Positions 33,067 through 42,980 of a DNA stretch of 64,000 nucleotides are shown one piece after another; position 1 is the stretch's first letter; each line of letters starts with the position of its first letter. Source of the stretch: Adiantum capillus-veneris (lineage: Eukaryota; Streptophyta; Polypodiopsida; Polypodiales; Pteridaceae); the NCBI GenBank assembly GCA_014529385.2, contig CM043943.1, positions 98,702,855 to 98,766,854 of the forward strand, in the 5' to 3' direction. The translations under genes were made by a program, and so were the position numbers. Under the pieces are notes generated by a model, which had not been told where the DNA came from, made no database searches, and saw nothing but the letters and a program-made list of their open reading frames with translations.

Positions 33067-36000
33067 GGAGTTTGCTACAAGCAGGTTTCATCTACCCTGT
33101 CGAAGACTTAGAATGGGTCTCCCGAGTAGTAGTCACACCAAAAAAAAATGGTAAATGGAGAGTCTGTGTGGATTATAAACCTCTCAATGTAGCCACAAAG
33201 AGGGACCATTTTCCCCTCCCATTCCAGGATGAAATACTCAATGAAGTGGCAGGTCACGAACGCTACATAGTATGCGATGACTACTCAGGATACTTCCAGA
33301 TTAGCATTGCGGAGGAGGATCAGAAGAAGACAACCTTCATCACACCTTGGGGATGTTTTTCTTACAGAGTGATGCCATTTGGCCTCACCAACGCCCCAGC
33401 CACATTTCAACGCTATGTGACATTTGTTTTCCAACCCTACTTTGGAACATCAATACGGGTTTTCATAGATGATTTTTGCATCTATAGCTCACAAGCCCTT
33501 CATCTAAGCAAAGTCTATGACGGCTTAACCAGGCTACAAACCCTGGGTGGCCAACTCAACGTGGACAAATGTCACATTGGTGAGAGCAAGGTCACTCTCC
33601 TTGGTCATGTAATTTCAGCAAAAGGAATCGAGGCTGACCCTAGCAAAATTCAAGCTCTGGTATCTTTATCATCTCCCACCACCGCCAAGCAGTTGGTTTC
33701 TTTCCTTCAGAAGGTAAGATATTTAAGCAGGTTCATTCACCTGCTATCTCAAGTGGTCCTTCCCCTACAACAACTCACCCAAAGGGATGTTTTCTCATGG
33801 AGTCAAGAGAATGAGCAGCAGTTTACTGAGGTAAAGCAAGTCCTATCTAAGCTTCCCACCATTTCACCTCCTAAGTGGGACGAGCCATTCTATGTGAACC
33901 CTAGTGTGGAAAATGATACTCTGGGAGCAGTGCTAATGCAAAAGGATCCCAAAACTTCTTTCATGCGCCCTATTTACTTCTCTAGTCGAGTCATGACACC
34001 ATTAGAAAAGGGATTCACCGAAGTAGAACACATGGTTCTGGCACTAATGTTTGCTACCACGAAATTCCGTTCCTATCTCTTGCCTAGACCATTTGTAATC
34101 CTGACAATGGAAGAGGTTTTCCCATATGTAATGCGACACATGGATGTCTCATCTAGGATCTCAAAGTGGTTAATTAGACTACAAGAGTTTGATTACACCA
34201 TACAAGTAGAAAACTCCACCAAGGCTAGTCTAGCAGGAATTCTCACTCATCGCCACTACAAGAAGAAGCTGAAGGTCAACATGGAAGCAAAGGAAGGAAT
34301 ACCAGATAAAGAGAGCCCTAAGCTAGGGAGAGCTCACTCTCTTTTCTTTGACGGAGCATACAAGAGAACAATGGATCAGTCTGCAGCAGGCATGGTCATT
34401 TTCAATGAACAACAGGAAAGAGTATTCTCCATGGGGCAGTTATTACACTCCCACTCTAACAATGAGGCAGAGTATGCAGCCCTAATCCTTGGGCTGGAAC
34501 AATGTATTTCACAAAAAATTCAGCGCTTGAATGTGTTCGGCGACGCTTTGCTTTTGATTAGGCAGATAAATGGCACCTGGGAGTGCAAAAATCAAGTTTT
34601 ACTTGGTCAACTCCGCCAAGTTAAGGACCTTCTGAAGAAGTTTGAAGCAGTAAAACTCTTCCATATTCCCAGAGCAGACAATCAGGAGGCAGATGCACTA
34701 GCTAAAGAAAGAATACAAGATGTTACCATAGGAGCAATCAAATTAAAACTACCCCTCTTCCAAGGCAGTGACGCTATGCCTGATATCATCAGCTTTATGA
34801 ATACAGGGGAATGTCCAACAGGACACACTAAAGGCCAAAAACAATGGCTGGTAAAGAAGGCTACTAGGTACCGCCTTATAGACGACCACTTGTATTGTAA
34901 GGGCAAGGATCAAATTCTCAGGCGGGTGCCAACCTCCAGAGAAATCACAGAGGTAATTTCAAGCTGCCATGATGGCGTCTGCGGTGGTCATTTTGCTATA
35001 GATATCACTAGTAGGAAGATTCTACAAGCAGGATACTTTTGGCCTAGTTTGAACAGAGATGTACACCATTGGTGTAAAACATGTAGGGCTTGTCAAGTGG
35101 CCAATGATCGTACGCTAACCTACGAGCCACAAACCCCTATCATTTCATATGGTCCGTTTGAGAAATGGGGAATAGATACAATTGGTCCCTTACCAAGGGA
35201 CCAATCAGGTAAACTGTACATCATAGTGGGTGTAGACTACATGACGCGATGGGCAGAAGCAACGGCCACCACCCGCATTACAGCCCAAGAGGTGGCAAAA
35301 TTCATTTTTGAGCATATCGTTTGCCGTTTTGGCACTCCTCTTGAGATAATATCAGATAGAGGACCAGGATTCAGAGGTGATGTGGTAGGAGAATTGATAA
35401 AGAAGTTAGGCATCACACGTCGGCATTCCACACCATACTATCCACAATGCAATGGTCTGGTAGAGAAGGTAAATGGAATGATTTGCAAGATCATCACAAA
35501 ACAGGTGAACAACCATACAGGAGATTGGGATAAACATCTCATGGAAGCTCTTTGGGCCTACAGAACAACGTTCCGAACATCACTAGGTTTCACCCCTTTC
35601 CATCTAGTTTATGGGAAGGAGACAATTCTACCCATTGAGGTACAAATAGCCAGCTTACGAGTCTTGGCCAGCCAGACCCACTGTCCAATCGTAAACCTTC
35701 GAAACCACATCTTGGATCTAGAGAGACTCCAACTGGATAGGGAAGAAGTAATCAATCACTATGCAGCACAGACAGAACGACGCCGACTCACTTTCAATCA
35801 AGGGCTTAAAGATAAAGGACTGGAAAAAGGCATGCTAGTGCTGCGATACGACAACAGATTTGATACCAGGAAGGATAAGAAATTTCAACCCAGATGGGAA
35901 GGGCCATTCATCATCAAGAAGTGCTACGACAACGGCATCTATAAGCTGATGGAAGCAGATGGGAGAATTCACAAGACTAGAGTCAATGGATGGAGACTGA

Positions 36001-36098
36001 AGAGGTATTTCCTTAGGTTTGACCCAGAATTCGTTCCAGAAGAGGGAGAACCCTCTAACTCTACAACTGAAGAAACTGAAGAAGGGCTAGAAGCATGA
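33051..36098 (+). CDS. pol: Pol: RT, RNase H, archaeal-type RNase H, integrase (Tat element)
   Basis: One open frame of 1015 codons; the first ATG is probably not the true start, since the frame joins the linker. [26 protein letters not shown] and the catalytic FIDD (D140, D141). The first RNase H is degenerate at its active site, with YVNPSVEND where Asp-Ala-Ser is usual. The second, archaeal-type RNase H keeps D434, E474, D498 and D548. Integrase has an HHCC-like zinc region (CHDGVCGGH, CKTCRACQ) and a complete D709, D769, E805 triad with 35 residues between the last two. The C-terminus holds a GPF-type block (WEGPFIIKK) and an acidic tail, with no chromodomain. Loss of the first RNase H with gain of the second is the known Tat pattern. 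All catalytic sets appear intact. Confidence 0.93.
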   Translation: MLKEVRSLLQAGFIYPVEDLEWVSRVVVTPKKNGKWRVCVDYKPLNVATKRDHFPLPFQDEILNEVAGHERYIVCDDYSGYFQISIAEEDQKKTTFITPWGCFSYRVMPFGLTNAPATFQRYVTFVFQPYFGTSIRVFIDDFCIYSSQALHLSKVYDGLTRLQTLGGQLNVDKCHIGESKVTLLGHVISAKGIEADPSKIQALVSLSSPTTAKQLVSFLQKVRYLSRFIHLLSQVVLPLQQLTQRDVFSWSQENEQQFTEVKQVLSKLPTISPPKWDEPFYVNPSVENDTLGAVLMQKDPKTSFMRPIYFSSRVMTPLEKGFTEVEHMVLALMFATTKFRSYLLPRPFVILTMEEVFPYVMRHMDVSSRISKWLIRLQEFDYTIQVENSTKASLAGILTHRHYKKKLKVNMEAKEGIPDKESPKLGRAHSLFFDGAYKRTMDQSAAGMVIFNEQQERVFSMGQLLHSHSNNEAEYAALILGLEQCISQKIQRLNVFGDALLLIRQINGTWECKNQVLLGQLRQVKDLLKKFEAVKLFHIPRADNQEADALAKERIQDVTIGAIKLKLPLFQGSDAMPDIISFMNTGECPTGHTKGQKQWLVKKATRYRLIDDHLYCKGKDQILRRVPTSREITEVISSCHDGVCGGHFAIDITSRKILQAGYFWPSLNRDVHHWCKTCRACQVANDRTLTYEPQTPIISYGPFEKWGIDTIGPLPRDQSGKLYIIVGVDYMTRWAEATATTRITAQEVAKFIFEHIVCRFGTPLEIISDRGPGFRGDVVGELIKKLGITRRHSTPYYPQCNGLVEKVNGMICKIITKQVNNHTGDWDKHLMEALWAYRTTFRTSLGFTPFHLVYGKETILPIEVQIASLRVLASQTHCPIVNLRNHILDLERLQLDREEVINHYAAQTERRRLTFNQGLKDKGLEKGMLVLRYDNRFDTRKDKKFQPRWEGPFIIKKCYDNGIYKLMEADGRIHKTRVNGWRLKRYFLRFDPEFVPEEGEPSNSTTEETEEGLEA

Positions 36099-36110
36099 AT
36101 GCCTCTAGCC

Positions 36111-36127
36111 AAAAGAGAGAGGGCTAA
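36111..36127 (+). other. Polypurine tract of the Tat element
   Basis: AAAAGAGAGAGGGCTAA ends next to the LTR start TGATAGCC. Confidence 0.75.
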
Positions 36128-36423
36128 TGATAGCCGACTTTCGGAAATCAAGTAAAAAAAAAAAAAACTCATTCACACCCCCCCTCTGCTTCAGTCCCCC
36201 CCCTCTTTGGCCCGCAGATATATTCCCTTACACCCCCCCCCCCCCTTGACTTATTTCCCCTTCGTCCTCAAAGCCCATGCAAGACAACACCCCCCCCCAC
36301 CCCCCCCTCTCCCTCTCACCCACACATCTCCCATACCCCGCCATTCCCCCTCTCCCCTCACACACTCTCTCTATCTCTTATCCCCTCACCCCTCTCCCTC
36401 ATTCTCCCTCTCATAGCCACGCA

Positions 36424-36513
<90 letters not shown>

Positions 36514-37730
36514 GGGCAACGCTGCAGTCCCACACTCACACACACTCCCTCTCACTCACACCCCCCCCCTCCTCTCTCTCCCCATGCGCTGTGCGCTGCA
36601 TTCGATACACACACACACACGCCATGCGGGCAGCAGCAAATATGCCAACACAACACACACACACACACACACTCACCCACCCACACACACTCACACCCCC
36701 TATCCTACCCCCCCCCTCCCTTTCCGCCTTGCACAGATCAGTAAGCCGCCGGCCATCCGCAGAAGAAGAAAAAAAAATAAAAAAATATATATATACATTA
36801 TATATATATATATAGCCCCCCCTTCCCACGCACGCTTTCGCACGCACATACCTATACAAAACACACACACACCCGCCTCATGCACAAATACATACACACA
36901 CGTATATACGCACCGCACCGCAATACAAAGGAAAAGGCTACGACATCAACAAACAAAAAAGAAGAAGGATCCAAAGCATGCGCCGCCAACAACAAAAAAT
37001 AGAAATGTGCCGAAGGCATACCCCGGTCGACTCTGAAAAGAAGTACGCTCGACACCGCCGCACCGGCAGCACGCCATTCGCCGACAACACGCAACCACGA
37101 CGCCATCCCAGTAATTGTTAGGTTATTTTACCATTATCTTCAGTTTTTCACCCGAGCCATTGTAAATTTCCATTTTGTAAATATCCTCTCTCTAGGTGAT
37201 GGTGACAAAGGCCCACCTAGAGATTCCCATCTTTTAATAACCTTCCCCAAAACAAAGCAAGGGTCAACCACACCCGGCCCACCACTTGCTTTGTCTCCCC
37301 GATTAAGATTACCCTAACCACACTGGGATTACCATAATCCAAGCAGCCAACACCTATAAATTGGCATTGAGAGGTCACTATCGCGGGGGGCAACTTATGT
37401 GGAACCAAGCATTGGGTAGAGTGTAGTAGGAGGGATTGACACCATCACCATCACCATCACGGGGAGGGGGTCTTGTGTGTTGGGTTTGCCTTGGAAATTG
37501 CACCATGCGAAGGGAACCACATCCACCTCTCGACTCCAATGGTCGATGCACACACGTATGCACGCTCTTGGCAATGAGTATTCACCGTCATTGAGTCGCC
37601 CTAGAGAACGCACCAAGTAGGTTGCACCATCTCCTCTCCCTACCTCTCTACCATCACGGCATGCCACCTTGTAAATATTGCAGAAATAACTCACCCTTAC
37701 ACCCCCGAGGTTGTTTTCATCAATTGCAAG

Positions 37731-37766
<36 letters not shown>

Positions 37767-37940
37767 CTCTCTCTCGGTGTGTAGGCTTGCGGTGTTCATA
37801 TCACCGTGGGCTTTGCGTCCTAGCCGCTCAAAGCTAGGTGGTGCCCCCTGTTCGCTTTACCGTGGTAGGCTCAAGGTGAGCCATTTGGCCCCCGGCGTTT
37901 TAGAGGCCGTCGGGGTTCGGAGTCCGCTTTGCGTCCATCA
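36128..37940 (+). repeat. 3' LTR of the Tat element
   Basis: TGATAGCCGACTTTC to TTTGCGTCCATCA. It carries the same microsatellites as the 5' LTR but with different lengths; the CT tract (about 36427-36510) is longer. It also has about 50 bp near 36245-36295 absent from the 5' LTR. TATA-like CTATAAAT at 37354-37361. Confidence 0.92.
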
Positions 37941-37944
37941 GCAT

Positions 37945-38079
37945 GTATTTCCTAATGGCACCTATGAGTTGGAAAAATTGTCACAGGAACGTTTGCGCTA
38001 TAGAATAAATGGTTATAGGTTGAAGAAATATTTTGCGAGGGATGTGGTTCCAGATGCACATAGTAGAGGCTCTCAGTAA
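37945..38079 (+). pseudogene. Gypsy integrase C-terminal fragment, right part
   Basis: Continues the frame of 27203-27675 after the Tat insertion: VFPNGTYELEKL, YRINGYRLKKYF, then a stop near 38077. This is the integrase C-terminal tail of a different gypsy copy. Copia sequence resumes within a few bases. Confidence 0.85.
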
Positions 38080-38084
38080 GAGAG

Positions 38085-38215
38085 ATCATATTGGCTTATG
38101 TGCCAACACAGGACAACCTTGCATATCTTTTCACAAAGGCATTGTCTCGTAAGAAGTTCTAAGCTTTCCGCAAAGCTTTGGGCTTACTCCCCTCCCCTTT
38201 TGGACTAATCATGAC
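38085..38215 (+). pseudogene. Copia RNase H C-terminus
   Basis: LAYVPTQDNLAYLFTKALS then AFRKALGLLP is the standard end of copia polyproteins. It is the continuation of the RNase H broken at about 27202. Confidence 0.85.
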
Positions 38216-38283
38216 CTAAGGGCATCGCACTTCCCTTTACTCATGTACCATCTCTCGTTCACCGCATCACTCCACGGGGGATT

Positions 38284-38514
38284 TGTTACCATATACATGT
38301 GGTAGTGATGTGTGTGAACACACTTAGCACCGCCGGGCCATTTTTTCCCTCATTACTAGGAGGTTGTTTTCCCCGTGCATTGTATATACGCCCATCATTC
38401 TAGGGCTATCAATCTTCCCATTGCACACGAAGTAATACACTCTTTCTTGTGTGCCTTGAGCTTCATTTGTCTTCTCGAAGCAGTGTGTGGTTTCTTGCAT
38501 CCCTAATTCCAATA
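38284..38514 (+). repeat. 3' LTR of the copia element
   Basis: TGTTACCATATACATGTGG to ATTCCAATA, preceded by the purine-rich CACGGGGGATT. Followed by GTGTG, matching the left flank of the 5' LTR. Confidence 0.9.
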
Positions 38515-38545
38515 GTGTGTGTATGTATCTATATACAGACACACT

Positions 38546-39250
38546 TTTTTTTTGTAATGTCAGATAGAATTACCAATGGGAAACCTCAAGACGAGGAAAA
38601 CCCATAGAAAATATTACAAACAGAAAATAAAAAACAGCCAAAGTAGAGCTCATAATGACCAACGGGGAGCTCATCCAAGTCATAAGCAACTTGAAGAGAT
38701 TGTCGAAGAGGTTTCTTGAAGAAGGGAACATACTCAACTTGAATCTACTGAAACATGAGGAAATTATGTGCTCTCCACACTGTCCATAGCACCCAGAATC
38801 TAACCCAGTCGAAAAAGTATGCATACGGCCAAAGCAGTGGTGAAGCACTCCAAAGATTAACGCTAGGGGTGATTGACCAAATGTTGCCAAAGATGAGATC
38901 TTTGTGCCGAGGTAGTATAAGCATACATACTAGCAATAGAATATTGCCTTGCACAAACATTGAACAACCATCCAATGGCCCGCCGGATCATTATGGGCCA
39001 AACCCGGCTGCAATTCATGACGCACCATCATTAAAACACCCAAAAAAGAACCTGTACCAGCATAAGAAATCCAAAATCCCGCATAATACAATGATTGACC
39101 AATGAAGTCGTGATGATTATGCTCCTGTAATACCACTATATCTTCCTTATTTGTATGTACATAATGCCAGATTAGCTTCCATTTATCGTGGTTGCACAAT
39201 CCACGCACATTATACGTAAAACATCTAAGAGGAGAATGCATCTGTACAGT
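38546..39250 (-). mobile_element. L1-type LINE fragment with internal deletion
   Basis: Minus strand. The 5' part (39241-38930) begins FTYNVRGLCNHDKW and has VVLQEHNHHDF, an apurinic-type endonuclease N-terminus with its catalytic Glu. The 3' part (38975-38570) reads LPRHKDLIFGNIWSITPSV and FWVLWTVWRAHNF, like the C-terminal segment after RT. The whole RT is missing between them. The end carries nine A residues (38548-38556 on the plus strand as T), a probable poly(A) tail. Confidence 0.7.
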
Positions 39251-39252
39251 AT

Positions 39253-40840
39253 TTACAAATCAAAAATGATAACCACAAGAGCTTCAAACTTGCAACACAC
39301 CTGTTCATACAAAAAAGAGGCCACTCTCCCTACTGTTACATCTTTTACCGCTCTTGCCTCCACCCATTTTGGCAAATAGTCCGTAGACATAAGGATATAT
39401 CTTTTGCCATTGTTGGTCCTTGGCATTGGCTCTACAACATCCACTCCCCATTTTGCAAATGCATCAAAAGACATTATAGCTTTTTGAGGCTCAACCAAAA
39501 GCTTTCAATTTGCAAACACTTGCATTCATGGCATGAATTGCACCAAAAATATGCATCTCTCATCATAGAGGGCCAACAATAACCAGCTCTCAAAATACAA
39601 ACGACAACCTAATCCTTGCCTTGATGACCTGTTTCTTCATGGCAGTGCTCCAAAATCACGCCTATTTCTTCTTTGTATGGCACTTTTCTCAAAATGCTAT
39701 CCTTGCCATAAAGCATGAGATCCTCACCTACCAATGTGTAGTTTCTTGCTTTTGCAACTATTCTCTTACGCCAAACCTTTGACATGCCCTCTGGATATTT
39801 CCCTTTACCAAGAAATAATTCTACATCTTGCAATGATTCCCTTCCTACATACAAGGCTTCCTTGACCTTTAAAGGAGCTACCAAGGCATCCAACTTGTCC
39901 CTAGCCAACTCATCAGCTTCTTTATTCTGCTCACAAGGAACATGCTTAAATTGTATCTTCTCAAACTCATGCAAAAGCTTCTTGATGCCATAGAACCACT
40001 TCTTCAAATTATCTTTCTTAACATTCCACAAACCAAGCAACTGATTCATGACTAGCAACGCATCCCCTTTTGCAATGACTCTCTTCAATCCAAACTCAAC
40101 ACACTGCTTTAACCCAAGAAAAAGCGTGAGATACTCAGCCTCATTGTTACTTTCAGCTTCATCAAGATCGTAAGCTCTAGAAAAGATTACATCGCCTTTT
40201 GGGTTCTTAAGGACTACCCCACCACTTGCCTTTTGAAGAAATTTCCTGTATGCACCATCAAACATCATTGTATATGCATCTATAATATCTACTTCCTCTT
40301 CATGATCATCCTTGTCAACCCTGGGGTAAGATGGAAGTTCCCCTCCCTTATGTACCACTATGTCTACCAAGTGAGCTTTAATAGAACGATCCACTTTAAA
40401 CTCAAACTCATACTCTTGAAGCTCCAAAGTCCATTTTGAGATGTGCTTGCTAGGCTTCAAATGTTGTACTACATCCGGCAAAAGTTTTGATGTGGTGAGC
40501 ACATAGAACTTTTGGGGCAATAGATAGGTTTTGAACTGCGGCAAGCAAGAACCAAGGCAAATACCCACTGTTCCATTTCCGTGTAGGAGAACTTGCTTAC
40601 ATTCTTCATCTTGCTCTCAAAATAAACTGGCTTGAAGTTCCTTCCTTGCTTTTGTAAGAGAACCGACCCAAAAGCTACTGACCCCACACTAATAGATACA
40701 TAGAAAATTGATTGCAAGTCGGGAGGACTCACTGTTGGTTAAGCACACAATACCTCCTTGATACCATCAAAAGCCTGTTGCATGTCTTCATTCCACTCAA
40801 ACCCTTGAACTCTTTGACTCAATTTCTAGAGAGGATACAC
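39253..40840 (-). mobile_element. Tat-lineage gypsy fragment (pol part)
   Basis: Minus strand. In order: end of the RT-RNase H linker and first RNase H (FYVSISVGSVAFGSVLLQK, again without the usual Asp), archaeal-type RNase H (MMFDGAYR, NNEAEYLTLFLG, AKGDALLV, NKEADELA; all four acidic positions present), integrase zinc region start (HCHEETGHQG), then a gap and AKWGVDVVEPMP, the first catalytic Asp block of integrase. No LTRs are attached, and it stops where L1 sequence begins. It differs clearly from the 27.7-37.9 kb element, so it is a second Tat family. Confidence 0.85.
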
Positions 40841-40845
40841 ACCGC

Positions 40846-41508
40846 TTGTATCACGTAGCAATCAACCAAGCACTCAATCCCAAGACTTTTATCTTCACAT
40901 CTTCAGCTATTCCAAGACATCTTGCCTTTTTGTGGTTGGCCATCCTCATACGGATTGAAGCATTCACTAACACATTCTACTCCAACTTTCAGGACCGAAC
41001 TAATTGCATCAAAGAAATGAGTGCATTTAGATTAAAAGAAGGTTCTTTTGTGAAAGATTTTGTACAGGTAATGGCAAAAGAGCAACTTGCATGGAAGTGG
41101 TGGATGATGAATGTTGGAGAGCATTACTCTACCTTACGTCCCCTTGCAATGAAAGTACTGGCACAATGTGCAACAAAATCAAGTTCAGAGAGAAACTGGA
41201 GTATATACAAGTATGTTCACAACACTATTTGCAAGAGACTATTAGCAGACAGAGCGAAAAAATTAGTGTATATGTTTTGCAACGAAAAGATATTGAATCA
41301 CATTAAAAGTGTTGGCTACGAGGAGGAAATGCCAACCTGGTTATATGATTATCAAAATGAAGACGAAGAAGAGTTCAATGTTGGTATATCTCAATGCACT
41401 ATAGACGAAATAGAAGAGAATTTGATAATAGATGTGGAGGTTGAATTACAAGGAGAACCACAACACTCAGACTTGGAACCAGATAACAACTTCACAGATT
41501 CAATATAG
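40846..41508 (+). pseudogene. hAT transposase C-terminal fragment
   Basis: Residues about 81-150 (41086-41295) fit the hAT C-terminal dimerisation domain: WWMMNVGEHYSTLRPLAMKVL, SSERNWSIYK, then LVYMFCNEKIL. An acidic tail follows, as in several plant hAT proteins. The catalytic N-terminal part is missing; the ORF's left end abuts the Tat fragment, and the first ATG is unlikely to be genuine. No terminal inverted repeats were found nearby. Confidence 0.8.
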
Positions 41509-41757
41509 CTTGAGAGTAGAATGAAAATCGTGTCAAAAACCATTGTAAAAGACCTTGTATTCAAATGTGTTTTGATCATATACAATGCTTCATATTAGCG
41601 ATTATACATAGTTTGTCGATCTCAATTGTGTTTCTCTGAAGCAACATCTTGTTCACTAAACAAATTTCTAATTGTGCTAGGGGTATCTTGGCCGGCTTGC
41701 TTGAATTTATACTCATTTGCCATGCCAAACATAATATATATTCCTTGTGGAATTTTC

Positions 41758-42662
41758 TTATGAATAGATTGCACGTCGGCTACTATTTTGCATTAAACGA
41801 ATAAGACAAACGAAGTGATAATAATGACCAAATGTCAATGTATAATATCCACTCCATCCATCAAAATTCTTGTAGCAAACTGGACATTGAGAAGATGAGG
41901 ATGCATCTAAAATAGACGAGGGGACCAAATCTGGATGGAGGACAAGGTGGCTGATATGTGTCCCTTGTATAGGTGTTGGATTCACTCGCTGTGTCAGATT
42001 TTGAACGTCTTGGCTTAAGCGGTGAATGCTTTTCTCCATCCGGACTTGTGAGGGTTAGGGTGTCTGGGTGGCAATAGAAATCCGTGTTGTTTCAACATCT
42101 TTCTCTGCCAACTGTGGCGTGTAAATATCCTTCTCTCTCTTTAACTGTAGGTCGGTGCCTTCCACTATCAATGCCAGCTCATCTTGGGTGAAAGTGACAC
42201 GACTCTCCCTTAAATCATGAGTGGCAACAATTGTCTCCTTTGATGAAAAGTCTACTAGTCGTTGTTGCACAAAGTGAACATATAACATTTTTGCAAAATA
42301 TAACGCACAATCTGCATTGTGGATGGGATGGCCATAAACTTCCAAGTAAATCCTCTCAGCGTTTTCTTTGATCGCATCATGGTTGCACTTCAAAACCTTC
42401 CACGTTCCTTTTTGATCTCTCCGTCCTCACATGGCCATATTGTTTTGATCATGTCCTTTGTCACTTCTTTATTGATCTCTTTCCATTGCATGTGGTTTGG
42501 ATTTGCTCATTTTGAGAGTTGTCGAGTAGTGCGTGTCGCTTGCTGTGCCGACATACCGTGTGCTAGAGACTTCATGCGCTAAAATGCATTAACAGTCGCT
42601 TTTGCTGTTGATCATTAGGCACTGATTGGGTGCTAATATCTTGTTCTTTATCAGCCATTTTC
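41758..42662 (-). pseudogene. RING-like zinc-finger ORF of unknown family
   Basis: Minus strand, starting near MADKEQDIST (42660) and continuing in pieces with at least two frame changes (about 42575 and 42395) and stops. The best open parts are 42393-42055 and 42039-41758, which share a frame with one stop between. Near the end, CPVCYKNF (41886-41863) and FGHYYHFVCL resemble the first half of a RING finger, with C52, C55, H72, H75 and C78 of the last ORF. One expected Cys is Phe and the second half is missing. The middle is helical and charged. I do not recognise the rest. Confidence 0.5.
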
Positions 42663-42980
42663 TCTTGGAGCTGCAATTGACAGATAGACAACTATTCATT
42701 TTATTGGCAAATATATATTCTCACAATTCAACAGTCTCACAGATGCACAAGATATCAACTTCTTGTCCACTACATAAGATGTCAGAATCCACTAAATTAA
42801 ACTAGAATTAATGCGACTAATTGAACCACAAGGCTAATTTGAAATACTGACACTTAACACGACAAATTTGAAATGACTAAAACTAATTGATTCAAAGAGG
42901 TGAACCACTTCAAACCAGATAATACACTTCAATAAAAACTAGAATACCTTGAACAAGACAGATGTATATCATAAAAATAT
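42663..42980. other. AT-rich spacer between RING-like and kinase-like ORFs
   Basis: No ORF or motif. It could be an intergenic stretch or a former intron. Confidence 0.4.

Larger units (their letters stand above)
27676..37940 (+). mobile_element. Tat-lineage Ty3/gypsy retrotransposon (10.3 kb, nearly complete)
   Basis: LTRs of 1822 and 1813 bp flank upstream ORFs, gag, protease and a long pol ending in a purine tract. An archaeal-type RNase H lies between the ordinary RT-RNase H and integrase, which marks the Tat lineage. GCAT flanks both sides (27672-27675 and 37941-37944); counting the terminal A gives AGCAT. Removing the element rejoins an open gypsy integrase frame (RVKH|VFPNGTYEL), which confirms the boundaries. 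The LTRs are very similar, so this is the youngest insertion in the nest. Confidence 0.93.
22482..38514 (+). mobile_element. Ty1/copia retrotransposon with nested insertions
   Basis: Matching short LTRs (22482-22704 and 38284-38514) enclose a copia gene order of gag, protease, integrase, RT and RNase H. GTGTG lies immediately outside both LTRs (22477-22481 and 38515-38519) and is probably the 5-bp target duplication, though it sits in GT-rich DNA. The RNase H region is split at about 27202/38080 by gypsy sequence. Without the insertions the element would be about 5.2 kb, the usual copia size. Many stops and frameshifts make it inactive. Confidence 0.9.

Noticed and set aside
22482-38514. Endogenous pararetrovirus
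   Set aside because: LTRs, target duplications and copia/Tat gene order explain the RT domains; no movement or coat protein motif was seen.
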